DNA from: Glaciecola sp034112105
Lineage (GTDB): Bacteria > Pseudomonadota > Gammaproteobacteria > Enterobacterales > Alteromonadaceae
Assembly (NCBI GenBank): GCA_034112105.1
Contig: JAWUVZ010000048.1
Location: forward strand, 1 to 43,513
DNA length: 43,513 nucleotides
Direction of reading: 5' to 3'
Shown: positions 16,839 through 24,526 of the stretch, piece after piece
Position numbering within the stretch: position 1 is the first letter of the stretch
How the letters are laid out: every line of letters begins with the position of its first letter
Position numbers and translations under genes: made by a program
The notes under the pieces: generated by a model
The model's input: the letters and a program-made list of their open reading frames with translations, nothing else
Database searches by the model: none
Told to the model about the DNA's origin: nothing

Positions 16839-17150
16839 CTATTTGTCTTCGTCAATGGCTTTGTGTTCTTTGCCTAGCCAACTCCATGCCGTAAAGCAAC
16901 CAATTATCAGGCCTGCTAGAAGACAAGCGAGTGTCCATGAGCGTTGGTCGTCAAAATGTTTGTCTAGCCACAAACCTAACGCCGCCCCCAGTAGCGTAGG
17001 AATTGCGATAGACCAACCCACCAGCCCTATCATGCCTAATCCAAACCAAAGTCCAGGTTCCCCGCGCTTTCTAGCGCTTAGCTTGCGATCAGCCTTAGCT
17101 CCAATTTTATCGGATAAAGATGAGGTTGTTTTAACTGGCTTGGGCGTCAC
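16839..17150 (-). CDS. atpQ: N-ATPase subunit AtpQ (AtpI-like)
   Basis: This 103-residue protein has a basic N-terminal 30 residues followed by two transmembrane hairpin segments (about 35-60 and 70-92) with LGAALGLWLDKHF between them, the signature of AtpI/F1F0 subunit-I-like proteins that help assemble the c ring or transport Mg2+. It starts at GTG, 4 bp after the atpC stop, with AAAGG in the end of atpC acting as ribosome binding site. Its place between atpC and atpR is diagnostic of N-ATPase operons. Confidence 0.85.
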   Translation of the reverse strand: MTPKPVKTTSSLSDKIGAKADRKLSARKRGEPGLWFGLGMIGLVGWSIAIPTLLGAALGLWLDKHFDDQRSWTLACLLAGLIIGCFTAWSWLGKEHKAIDEDK

Positions 17151-17154
17151 TTTT

Positions 17155-17544
17155 TCACGCCTTTGTTAAATCTGAAAATTGGGCTAAGAATCCACTTTCC
17201 AACTTATTCAATACCACTTGTAAATCACGTTCTTGCTCATCGAGACTCAAAAACTCTGATTGCACCAAAGCACGCAATTCACTTAATGGCTTAGGGCCAA
17301 CAGCGCGTCGAACTGAGACCACTACTTCTGCGCCATTTTTAACCAGCAATCCATTGTCTACAGCAATAAAGACCTCTTCGTGAGTAGCTGTTTCATAGGT
17401 TAAAATTCCGGGCACTAAACTGGCAACACAATCACGGCGCTGTTCTAAGATACCGAAGGACCCATTTGAGCTCTCTGCTACTACCCGAATCACCTCAGCT
17501 TGATCGACAAATATATGTGAGGGGAGGAGTATTTTAAGCCACAT
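17155..17544 (-). CDS. atpC: N-ATPase epsilon subunit
   Basis: This 129-residue protein has the epsilon beta-sandwich N-terminal domain (WLKILLPSHIFVDQ, then SFGILEQRRDCVASLVPGIL, with GLLVKNGAEVVVSVRRA) followed by a helical tail. Epsilon couples rotor and F1 and can inhibit ATP hydrolysis. Start choice: the ATG at 17544 overlaps the atpD end by 11 bp and begins MWLKILLP, the family's usual N terminus; an upstream ATG at 17601 would add 19 unrelated residues from within atpD. Confidence 0.92.
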   Translation of the reverse strand: MWLKILLPSHIFVDQAEVIRVVAESSNGSFGILEQRRDCVASLVPGILTYETATHEEVFIAVDNGLLVKNGAEVVVSVRRAVGPKPLSELRALVQSEFLSLDEQERDLQVVLNKLESGFLAQFSDLTKA

Positions 17545-19006
17545 GATGCTGCTCTTTTGCGCTACTTTCATTAGGTGATTTTTGTTGTACTTGGGCTTCA
17601 TCTATAGCGCCGATCATATATAGCGCACTTTCCGGATGACCATTAAATTCACCATTTAAAATACGTTCACAACCATCCAGAGAGGCCTCTAACCCTAATA
17701 GTTTGCCCTGCATGCCAGTAAATTGCTCTGTTGTAAAAAACGGTTGAGTAAAGAAGCGCTCTAACCTTCTTGCGCGACTAACGATGTCTCGATCATCAGC
17801 CGAAAGTTGCTCTAGTCCTAACATCGCTATAATGTCTTTTAGCTCATCATATTTAGCCAAAGTTTGACGAATTTTTTGTGCCAGTGCATAGTGACGCTCG
17901 CCAACGATGCTTGGTGTATTCATCTTCGAACTTGATTGGAGAGGATCGATTGCGGGGTACAAGCCCTCGCTCGCGCGTTGACGTGAAAGCACAAGAGACG
18001 CTGAAAGATGTGAGAAAGTATGCACCGCAGCCGGATCAGTAAAATCGTCAGCCGGCACATACACCGCTTGAATTGAGGTAATTGAACCAAATTCAGTATT
18101 GGCAATACGCTCCTCAATACTAGCCAGTTCAGTACCCAAAGTGGGCTGATAACCCATTCTTGATGGCATATTCCCCATTAAGCCCGAGACTTCTGCTCCA
18201 GCTTGGATAAAGCGAAATATATTATCTATAAGCAGTAATACATCTTTATGTTCTTCATCCCGAAAATATTCTGCCATCGTTAATGCTGCCTGTGCAACGC
18301 GAAAGCGACTGCCAGGTGGTTCATTCATTTGCCCAAATAACATCACCATCTTGTCTAGCACACCCGCTTGTTTCATCTCACGATACAATTCTTCGCCCTC
18401 ACGACAGCGCTCGCCAATGCCACAGAAAATACTGACACCTTTTTGGTGTTCAATCATGTTGTGTATCATTTCCGTTAATAAAACAGTTTTTCCAACGCCC
18501 GCACCGCCAAATAGCCCAGCTTTGCCTCCTCTTTCTAGGGGAGAAAGAACATCGACTATTTTAATACCGGTTTCAAAAATCTGAGAATGACTGGATCTTT
18601 GCATTAAATCTGGAGGAGTTTGATGCACGCTGCGCCATTGAATGCCCGTCGGAGCGGGAAGCCCGTCTATAGCGTTACCAAATACATCAAACATGCGGGA
18701 GAGGATTTGACTGCCAATAGGAGCTTGCAATGGGCGTCCAGAATTTATGACTGTCATGCTGCGAGCCAGGCCCTGAGTGGGGGTTAGCGCAATGCTTCTA
18801 ACCCGATAATTATCTAGTTGTGTTAGTACTTCCATGATGATTATTTTGTTTTTAGCAAACAAAATAGTTCTTATTGCAGGTAAATTGGTTTCAAACTTAA
18901 TGTCCACTATGCTGCCACGCACCGCAATTACGCGGCCAATAGACACAACTGTTGTATCTTCACACTGCAGAACGGCCGGAGATGGGTGGTTTGTAAGATT
19001 AGACAT
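17534..19006 (-). CDS. atpD: N-ATPase beta subunit (catalytic)
   Basis: This 490-residue subunit carries the catalytic sites of F1. Walker A is GGAGVGKT (167-174), followed by GERCREGEEL at 198-207 containing the catalytic glutamate, and Walker B LLLIDNIFRF with D261. The regulatory DELSEED loop of ordinary beta subunits is altered to EQLSADD, as expected of a divergent paralogue. It is the first gene of the operon, as in all N-ATPases (housekeeping operons begin with atpI/atpB). GGA lies 5 bp before the ATG. The divergent region to pfkA contains an FNR/FixK-type operator 67 bp upstream of the start codon, suggesting low-oxygen or related control. Confidence 0.97.
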   Translation of the reverse strand: MSNLTNHPSPAVLQCEDTTVVSIGRVIAVRGSIVDIKFETNLPAIRTILFAKNKIIIMEVLTQLDNYRVRSIALTPTQGLARSMTVINSGRPLQAPIGSQILSRMFDVFGNAIDGLPAPTGIQWRSVHQTPPDLMQRSSHSQIFETGIKIVDVLSPLERGGKAGLFGGAGVGKTVLLTEMIHNMIEHQKGVSIFCGIGERCREGEELYREMKQAGVLDKMVMLFGQMNEPPGSRFRVAQAALTMAEYFRDEEHKDVLLLIDNIFRFIQAGAEVSGLMGNMPSRMGYQPTLGTELASIEERIANTEFGSITSIQAVYVPADDFTDPAAVHTFSHLSASLVLSRQRASEGLYPAIDPLQSSSKMNTPSIVGERHYALAQKIRQTLAKYDELKDIIAMLGLEQLSADDRDIVSRARRLERFFTQPFFTTEQFTGMQGKLLGLEASLDGCERILNGEFNGHPESALYMIGAIDEAQVQQKSPNESSAKEQHHVA

Positions 19007-19072
19007 TGTAATCCGTCTTAGTTTACCTGTTTGTGATTAAGGTTGAGCTTATCGTGGATCTGTTTCTGACTA

Positions 19073-19086
19073 TTGACCTTGATCAA
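19073..19086. promoter_or_regulatory. FNR/FixK-type operator between atpD and pfkA
   Basis: The 14-bp site TTGACCTTGATCAA matches the FNR consensus TTGAT-N4-ATCAA at 9 of 10 positions and the FixK/Dnr core TTGA-N6-TCAA perfectly. Its near edge lies 67 bp from the atpD start codon and 111 bp from the pfkA start codon, so one bound dimer could serve either promoter. A regulator with the matching DNA-recognition residues is encoded at 22587-23369. Confidence 0.8.
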
Positions 19087-19165
19087 GATTAAGTATCTTA
19101 GTTAACTACTCGCCTCTTATAAGTATTAACACTTATTACTCTGCCTGCTCGTTTGATGCATAATT

Positions 19166-19186
19166 GAGTTTAGAGTTTAGAGTTAA
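19166..19186 (+). repeat. Short GAGTTTA tandem repeat in the pfkA leader
   Basis: GAGTTTA occurs three times in a row (66-72, 73-79 and, with one change, 80-86 of the 19100s), ending 10 bp before the pfkA start. It occupies the leader just upstream of the ribosome binding site. No function is evident. Confidence 0.8.
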
Positions 19187-19196
19187 TAGTGGAATA

Positions 19197-20174
19197 ATGG
19201 TGATGGTGAGCGAAATTAAGCATATTGGTATCTTTACTTCTGGTGGTGACGCTCCTGGTATGAATGCCGCTTTATTTGCAGTGGCTAAGACGGCAGAGAG
19301 CTGCGGGATTAAAGTCAGCGGCATTCGACGGGGTTTTGAAGGCCTTATAGATAATGACTTGATACCACTTCACGCTAATCAACTGCAAAGATCGATGCAC
19401 TTTGGTGGCACACTACTTAAAACGGCACGCAGTGCTCGCTTCATGACTACGCAGGGGCGAGAGAAAGCGGTGCAAACCATCCTACAAAATGGTATTGACG
19501 GCCTTATTGCCATCGGTGGCGATGGCACATTTCGGGGTATGTTGTCTTTAGCTAATACTAGCAACATCCCCTTTATTGGTATCCCCGGCACTATCGATAA
19601 CGACATAGCGGGCACCGATTATACCCTTGGGTTTGATTCAGCGGTAAATACTGCAATTAAGTGTATTGATAATATAAGAGATACTGCAGAATCACATAAC
19701 AGGGTTTTTCTAGTTGAAGTAATGGGCCGAGATTCTGGCTACATAGGTATCTATTCGGGCCTCAGTTGTGGCGCAGACTCCATTCTCATTCCAGAAAGTG
19801 ATGAGGATTTCACCTATCTTTTAAACAAAATTAAGAACTACGACAGCGAAGATGCGTTTATTGTCGTTGTCGCCGAAGGTGATAACCTAGGCGTTGAGAA
19901 GGTGTCGGCAGAAATTAGGAAAGTTAATGCTCATATAGATTTGCGTGTTGCTAAACTGGGCCACATACAACGGGGGGGGAATCCTTCGGCTCAAGATCGT
20001 ATGCTCGGGATCAGGCTAGGCGTTCTTGCAACAAAATCACTCATCAGTGGAGAGTCGGCGCAAATAGCCGGGTTTTGCAATAATAAACCGACCTTAAGTC
20101 CTTTGGAAAACGTAGTAAAAAAACATTGGGTCGACATTGAACTACAACGACTTTTAGCCATATTTTGTGGATAA
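19197..20174 (+). CDS. pfkA: ATP-dependent 6-phosphofructokinase
   Basis: This 325-residue enzyme phosphorylates fructose 6-phosphate to fructose 1,6-bisphosphate, committing sugar to glycolysis. Motifs match PfkA: FTSGGDAPGMNA (13-24), GGDGT (107-111), PGTIDND (130-136) with the catalytic aspartate D134, VMGRDSGYIG, and HIQRGG near the C terminus. The glycine in GGDGT marks the ATP- rather than PPi-dependent type. An upstream TTG at 19164 would add unrelated residues encoded by repeat sequence, so ATG at 19197 (GGA just before) is chosen; 19203 is also possible. The gene is divergent from the N-ATPase operon, with an FNR/FixK box between. Many marine Alteromonadales rely on the Entner-Doudoroff route, so a pfkA in this setting may serve anaerobic sugar use. 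Confidence 0.94.
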   Translation: MVMVSEIKHIGIFTSGGDAPGMNAALFAVAKTAESCGIKVSGIRRGFEGLIDNDLIPLHANQLQRSMHFGGTLLKTARSARFMTTQGREKAVQTILQNGIDGLIAIGGDGTFRGMLSLANTSNIPFIGIPGTIDNDIAGTDYTLGFDSAVNTAIKCIDNIRDTAESHNRVFLVEVMGRDSGYIGIYSGLSCGADSILIPESDEDFTYLLNKIKNYDSEDAFIVVVAEGDNLGVEKVSAEIRKVNAHIDLRVAKLGHIQRGGNPSAQDRMLGIRLGVLATKSLISGESAQIAGFCNNKPTLSPLENVVKKHWVDIELQRLLAIFCG

Positions 20175-20189
20175 AAATCGTCTTTTTTC

Positions 20190-21029
20190 CTAAACCGAAT
20201 CAGCTTCGAAATTCACCATGACCTCTTGAATAGTAAATTTATCTAGCAATAATGCTTGAATCTCATTTGTAATAACCTGTAATTCTGTGACCGTCAAATC
20301 GGGATTAACTTTGGCAATAATATCTGCTTCGCGTCCGTTACTCGTTTGCCGTACGCGAACTCTCGCTATCTTATTCACTTTAGAAAGATGACCTAAAGCT
20401 TCAGCCAATTTATGGCGGTCAACATCACTATAATCGACCAAAATAGGAACCGCACTGCAAAAAAGCGTAAACGCCATATAAAAAATCATGCAAGATACAA
20501 TGATAGCAAAAATCGGATCCAACCAATAATAGCCCTGCGCCGCAAATTGCCAGCCGAAAATAACCACAATCGTCGTTAACACGTCAGACAAGGTATGGCT
20601 CGCATCAGCCTGCAGGATCTGCGAATGCAGCCGTTTTGCCCATCTCCTCTGCCAGACAGTTGAGCAAATATTGACGATTAGAACACCGACCATTACGCCT
20701 AATCCGATAATACTTTGTTCTACCGGCTGTCCGAATCGACTAAACGCTTCAGTAATGACTTCAAAAGCCACTATGGTAAGTAGAGAAGCTAAAACTAATA
20801 CCGCTATTTGTTCAAACTTCTGATGACCATAATGGTGATCTTCATCAGCCGGTGACTCCGATACTTTTATTGTAAACCAAGCAATAATATTGTTGGTTAT
20901 ATCTGCTAGTGAATGAATGGCGTCGGCGACGATAGCTGTAGAGTTCGTCATTAAACCAATACTCAGTTTGCTCAGCATAACGACTAAATTGACACTTCCT
21001 TCTACTATTAATACGGTTCTTACATTCAC
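20190..21029 (-). CDS. Cation diffusion facilitator (CDF) family metal transporter
   Basis: This 279-residue protein is an inner-membrane antiporter exporting divalent metals for H+. Six transmembrane segments are visible in the first 200 residues, followed by a cytoplasmic ferredoxin-like domain. The transport site has HxxxD in TM2 (H39-SLA-D43) and HxxxD in TM5 (H145-TLS-D149); this His2-Asp2 set is typical of Zn2+-selective carriers, while E. coli FieF has DxxxD in TM2. Start choice: GTG at 21029 has GGGAAG 7 bp upstream, whereas TTG at 21044 has no ribosome binding site. It follows glgC closely (19 bp), so both are likely on one transcript. It converges with pfkA, 15 bp apart. Confidence 0.9.
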   Translation of the reverse strand: MNVRTVLIVEGSVNLVVMLSKLSIGLMTNSTAIVADAIHSLADITNNIIAWFTIKVSESPADEDHHYGHQKFEQIAVLVLASLLTIVAFEVITEAFSRFGQPVEQSIIGLGVMVGVLIVNICSTVWQRRWAKRLHSQILQADASHTLSDVLTTIVVIFGWQFAAQGYYWLDPIFAIIVSCMIFYMAFTLFCSAVPILVDYSDVDRHKLAEALGHLSKVNKIARVRVRQTSNGREADIIAKVNPDLTVTELQVITNEIQALLLDKFTIQEVMVNFEADSV

Positions 21030-21048
21030 ATTTTGACTTCCCAATTTT

Positions 21049-22386
21049 TCAATTCAATTGGCTTACTTTGCCTTTTAATAAATCAGCGCCATTAAAATTT
21101 TGTAGCGGTAAGTATTTGCATTGATTTAGGGCTAGATTTTGCAACATTTTCTGTGTTACCAGTACAATTCCATTACTACTCAAGCGAAACCCTCGCTCTA
21201 GGTCTTCTTTCTTACTTTCACCAATTTGCAGATTATCAGGAATAACGCAATTACTATCAATAATTGCATTTTTAATAGATACGTTATTACCTATCTTAAC
21301 GTTAGGTAATAGAACTGAATGAGAGATATGTGCACTGCTGCCAACAGTAGAATCCTCAAAGACCAAAGAATGCAGTATTACCGAAGGATATATAATGCAT
21401 CCAGCGGATATAAGCGAATTGGAAACCCTTCCTTTTTGTGTCGTATCATCGTCCAAAAACCTTGCCGGTTGAAGGCAACCTGTGGTGCTCCATATTGGCC
21501 ATTTAGTATCACATAAATCAATTGAAGGTTGACTGGACAGTAATGCCATATTGGCCTCCCAATAAGCATCTAGGGTTCCTACATCTCGCCAATAAGGGGC
21601 TTTATTGCCGCTTGATGCGCAAAAACGAAATGCTTTTATTTTTTGTTTAGTCAGCACCTTGGGAATAATATCTTTTCCAAAATCGTGACAAGAATCATGC
21701 TGAACTGCATCTTTTTGTAATTCCTCAATCAAAAACTCAGTATTAAATACATAGTTGCCCATAGATGCCAGCACATTGTCAGGCTTGTCGGGTAGTCCTT
21801 TTGGAGCAATAGGTTTCTCTTCAAATGACACCACGAAATCATCACTATCAACATTCATCACCCCAAATTGACCAGCAGCCTGCTTAAGCGGTATTTCGAT
21901 ACAAGATACTGTCATTTGGGCACCACTTCTAACGTGTTTATAGAGCATATCCCGATAGTTCATTTTATATATATGATCCCCCGAAAGGACTAATACATAT
22001 TTAGGCATTACCGCTTTAATGAATGCAATGTTCTGAAATAATGCGTCCGCTGTGCCTTGGTACCATTGTTCAGAATTTTGTTGTGATGCTGGCAATAATT
22101 CTAAAAACTCGCCAAAATTTTGATTGAATTTCGCCCAGCCACTGACCAGATGCCGAATCAGACATTGGGCTTTATATTGAGTAACAACGCCTATTTTTTT
22201 AAACCCTGAATTGACACAATTTGACAATGGGAAATCGATTATGCGACACCCTCCCCCAAACTCAAGTACTGGTTTGGCGCGCGATTCGGTGAGTTCATGT
22301 AAACGACTTCCTTGACCTCCTGCTAATAGTATAACGAGCGTGTCGTTTGGAAGTTGATTAATGTCGGGGTGTTCTAAATGTCCCAT
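21049..22386 (-). CDS. glgC: Glucose-1-phosphate adenylyltransferase (ADP-glucose pyrophosphorylase)
   Basis: This 445-residue enzyme makes ADP-glucose for glycogen synthesis from ATP and glucose 1-phosphate. The nucleotidyltransferase motif is LLAGGQGSRL (20-29) with the RAKPVLEFGG block, then YQGTADALFQN, GDHIYKMNY, EEKP, SMGNYVF, HDFGKDIIP and PYWRDVGTLDAYW; a left-handed beta-helix domain with hexapeptide-like repeats fills residues about 300-420. In E. coli GlgC the lysine after FGG (K39) binds the activator fructose 1,6-bisphosphate; here that position is glycine (G46). GAGG lies 6 bp before the ATG at 22386. No glgA, glgB or glgX is adjacent. The CDF gene follows. Confidence 0.95.
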   Translation of the reverse strand: MGHLEHPDINQLPNDTLVILLAGGQGSRLHELTESRAKPVLEFGGGCRIIDFPLSNCVNSGFKKIGVVTQYKAQCLIRHLVSGWAKFNQNFGEFLELLPASQQNSEQWYQGTADALFQNIAFIKAVMPKYVLVLSGDHIYKMNYRDMLYKHVRSGAQMTVSCIEIPLKQAAGQFGVMNVDSDDFVVSFEEKPIAPKGLPDKPDNVLASMGNYVFNTEFLIEELQKDAVQHDSCHDFGKDIIPKVLTKQKIKAFRFCASSGNKAPYWRDVGTLDAYWEANMALLSSQPSIDLCDTKWPIWSTTGCLQPARFLDDDTTQKGRVSNSLISAGCIIYPSVILHSLVFEDSTVGSSAHISHSVLLPNVKIGNNVSIKNAIIDSNCVIPDNLQIGESKKEDLERGFRLSSNGIVLVTQKMLQNLALNQCKYLPLQNFNGADLLKGKVSQLN

Positions 22387-22586
22387 ATAAAACCTCAAAA
22401 AATACAGTGGTTAAAATTCAGACGCAACGGCAAAAAATAGCTTTTTAAGCGTGTAATAAAACTCAGCCTATCTGCCAAAGTTCACTAATTAAGGCAAAGT
22501 AGGTGATGATGTTGACTCTCTATTAAACATAAGTCTTAGAAATAAAATCCGACCCATATCAAATATTATAGAGTTAGATGGCAGCT

Positions 22587-23369
22587 CTATTTAACACAAC
22601 AATTATCCTGCCTTATGTTATTGCGATTATTAAAATGTAAATTAGTATTTTCGCGGGCAGTAAAACGGTCTGTTGAAGCAATACAACGTAAAGCATCTAT
22701 GTCCAAGATGCTTACTTGGCGATTATGCACGCAAATTAATTCCTTTTGCTGAAAACTCGCAAATACACGACTCACCGTTTCAAGCGCCATTCCCATATTA
22801 TTGGCAATATCTGTGCGCGTCATGCTGAAGCTAAACTCTCTTCCACAGAGCCCATGACTCGAAAACCGCTTAGATAACTCAAGAATGAAACACGCCACTT
22901 TTTGCTCACTTGAATAAGCGCTTAGGCACATCATCATGGCACTATCATTAATCAGCGATTGACTCATGGAACGTAACAGGCAATTCCTAAAATCATCATT
23001 GTTTTTAACTAAGCTATTTAAATCTGATTCTTTGACTAGACAAACACTACTGGTCTCTAGAAAAAGCACATTTTCCATATAAACATGTCGGTCAAATCCA
23101 TCTACACCAAACAAGTCTCCGGGATAAAAGAATTTAGTAATATGTTCCTCGCCATCGAGAGATGTAATAAACGATTTCGCCGACCCTGAACGCAATATAT
23201 ACAAGCCTTCGAACTGTTCTCCGGCAGAAAATAGCGATTGCTTCGCATGGAAAACTCGGTGTGAATTGGTTAATTTTAAATTGTTTGATTTTTCAACACT
23301 TTCTAAGCATACTTTTAACGATGGACTAGATTTACTGATACGATTGAAAGGTAATGATGAATAATTCAT
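22587..23369 (-). CDS. Crp/FNR-family regulator of FixK/Dnr type (no FNR iron-sulfur cysteine set)
   Basis: This 260-residue regulator has the cyclic-nucleotide-binding-like fold (residues 40-130, with GLYILRSGSAKSF and YPGDLFGVDG), a dimerisation helix (about 135-165) and a winged helix-turn-helix at 182-222. The recognition helix ALETVSRVF retains E197, S200 and R201, the residues by which FNR proteins read TTGA half-sites. E. coli FNR holds its oxygen-sensing [4Fe-4S] cluster with C20, C23, C29 and C122; here only equivalents of C29 (C21) and C122 (C110) remain, so that cluster is unlikely. FixK and Dnr proteins also lack it. GGA precedes the ATG at 23369; longer frames lack support. It is divergent from a FixJ-type gene. 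Confidence 0.88.
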   Translation of the reverse strand: MNYSSLPFNRISKSSPSLKVCLESVEKSNNLKLTNSHRVFHAKQSLFSAGEQFEGLYILRSGSAKSFITSLDGEEHITKFFYPGDLFGVDGFDRHVYMENVLFLETSSVCLVKESDLNSLVKNNDDFRNCLLRSMSQSLINDSAMMMCLSAYSSEQKVACFILELSKRFSSHGLCGREFSFSMTRTDIANNMGMALETVSRVFASFQQKELICVHNRQVSILDIDALRCIASTDRFTARENTNLHFNNRNNIRQDNCCVK

Positions 23370-23400
23370 GTTTTTCTGATCCGTTTTTGAGTTAGGTTCA

Positions 23401-23414
23401 TTGACGCAAATCAG
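23401..23414. promoter_or_regulatory. Weaker FNR/FixK-type site upstream of the regulator gene
   Basis: TTGACGCAAATCAG matches 8 of 10 positions of TTGAT-N4-ATCAA, and seven of eight core positions of TTGA-N6-TCAA. It starts 32 bp upstream of the Crp/FNR-type gene, in the divergent region to the PAS/FixJ genes, where it could mediate autoregulation. One mismatch in an AT-rich region makes chance occurrence possible. Confidence 0.45.
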
Positions 23415-23550
23415 AGATGAAATAAAATATCTAGCAGTCAAGATTTTTGAAGACGTCGATTTTATATTAGGATTGAGGGGTTCGCTATCCGAGCAATCAC
23501 TTAATTAATTGCGGAAAACACGTAGTTTATTTCCGATAAGGATCTTGTAC

Positions 23551-23805
23551 ATGGAGCAACCTCATAAGCTGACACTAACGCAATTGCTTGCAAGTGAAAA
23601 TAGTGGTAACCAAGCGGTAAAAGATGCTAATGCGCAATTAATTAGTTTATTCAATGCAAGCCCTGATGCCTTCATTATTATTGGTCAAGCAGGAGTTATC
23701 GAGCTTGTAAACTCGACAACTCAAACTATGTTTCTTTATGACGAACAAGATTTACTAGGTAAAAACAAGCGGTGGGGAGAAATAAATGGAAAACACCAAA
23801 ACTAA
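23551..23805 (+). pseudogene. N-terminal PAS fragment of a FixL-like sensor
   Basis: Eighty-four codons encode a short lead and the first half of a PAS domain: ANAQLISLFNASPDAFIIIG, VIELVNSTTQTMF and LYDEQDLLGKN. In FixL-type oxygen sensors the segment after LLG(K/R)N leads into the helix carrying the heme-binding His, then the histidine kinase; here the frame changes character right there and stops 13 residues later, overlapping the start of the response regulator gene. No H-box or ATPase domain is found. AAGGA 8 bp before the ATG is intact. The simplest reading is an internal deletion that removed the rest of the sensor but left the ribosome binding site for the next gene; a genuine small PAS protein is the alternative. 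Confidence 0.65.
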
Positions 23806-24421
23806 ACAATTAAGTGTTACCGTTCACGTAGTCGATGATGACGATGCAGTGCTAGATTCTGTCGGTTTACTGTTAACTACTATTGGCATAAATAATAGTT
23901 CCTACAGCAATGCACAAACTTTCTTAGATGCGTACTGTCATCCAGATTTTGACAAACATAGTGGCTGTATTTTAATGGATATTAGAATGCCTGTTATGAG
24001 CGGTATAGAGTGTCAATATAGACTTGACGAATTAGGCTGTACCTTACCTATTATTTTTATTACCGGACATGGCGACGTACCTACGGCAGTTGAAACGATG
24101 AAGAATGGCGCATTTGACTTGATTCAAAAACCTTATCGAGAACAAGTGCTTATCGATGCGATTCAAAAAGCGTTGTCCGAAAATACGAGCACACAATCGC
24201 AAATGAAAAAAATAAGTAATACTAAGGAAAGATTAGCAACGTTAACGAAGCGAGAAACACAAATCTTAGAAGCTATCCTAGATGGGAAAGCAAACAAAGT
24301 AATTGCTATAGAGCTGTCGCTCAGTCAACGAACCGTCGAAATTCATAGAGCACACGTAATGGAAAAAATGACGGTAAAGTCACTCGCCGAATTAGTTAAG
24401 ATAGTGTTAGACACGTTATAA
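23786..24421 (+). CDS. FixJ-type LuxR-family response regulator
   Basis: This 211-residue regulator has a receiver domain (residues 11-125) with acidic pocket DDDD (17-20), phosphoacceptor D65 in CILMDIRMPVMSG, T93 and K115 (IQKPY), followed by a LuxR/FixJ helix-turn-helix (about 148-205: LTKRETQILEAILDGKANKVIA and SQRTVEIHRAHVMEKM). The pattern ITGHGDVPTAVETMKNGAFDLIQKP is characteristic of the FixJ/TodT/DctR-like group. GGGGAG lies 7 bp upstream of the ATG. It overlaps the PAS fragment by 20 bp, as expected for a former sensor-regulator pair, and is divergent from a FixK-type gene. In rhizobia FixJ activates fixK; the same circuit here is inferred. Confidence 0.9.
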   Translation: MENTKTKQLSVTVHVVDDDDAVLDSVGLLLTTIGINNSSYSNAQTFLDAYCHPDFDKHSGCILMDIRMPVMSGIECQYRLDELGCTLPIIFITGHGDVPTAVETMKNGAFDLIQKPYREQVLIDAIQKALSENTSTQSQMKKISNTKERLATLTKRETQILEAILDGKANKVIAIELSLSQRTVEIHRAHVMEKMTVKSLAELVKIVLDTL

Positions 24422-24435
24422 TCTGTTGATTATAA
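24416..24435 (+). terminator. AT-rich hairpin at the end of the FixJ-type gene
   Basis: TTATAATC and GATTATAA form an 8-bp stem with a 4-nt loop that includes the stop codon; flanking ACGT and ACGT extend it imperfectly. The stem is almost all A-T and no T run follows, so termination would be weak. Confidence 0.35.
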
Positions 24436-24526
24436 AACGTAAATTTGCTATTTTTAAATCTATCAAAAAGGAATCGCGACCTAACGACTAAGTCAGCAGT
24501 TGCCAACAATGAAAGGAATATAGATA

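Noticed and set aside
17155..17601. A longer atpC frame starting at 17601.
   Set aside because: The extra 19 residues come from within atpD and do not resemble epsilon subunits.
12144..19006. Treating the ATPase genes as the housekeeping F1F0 ATP synthase.
   Set aside because: Gene order starts with atpD-atpC, includes atpQ and atpR, lacks atpH, and the c subunit has Na+-type ligands, all features of the N-ATPase family.
22399..22586. Possible FNR/FixK boxes upstream of glgC (TTGACTCTCT..., CCCATATCAA).
   Set aside because: Only single half-sites are present; neither has the second half at the required spacing.
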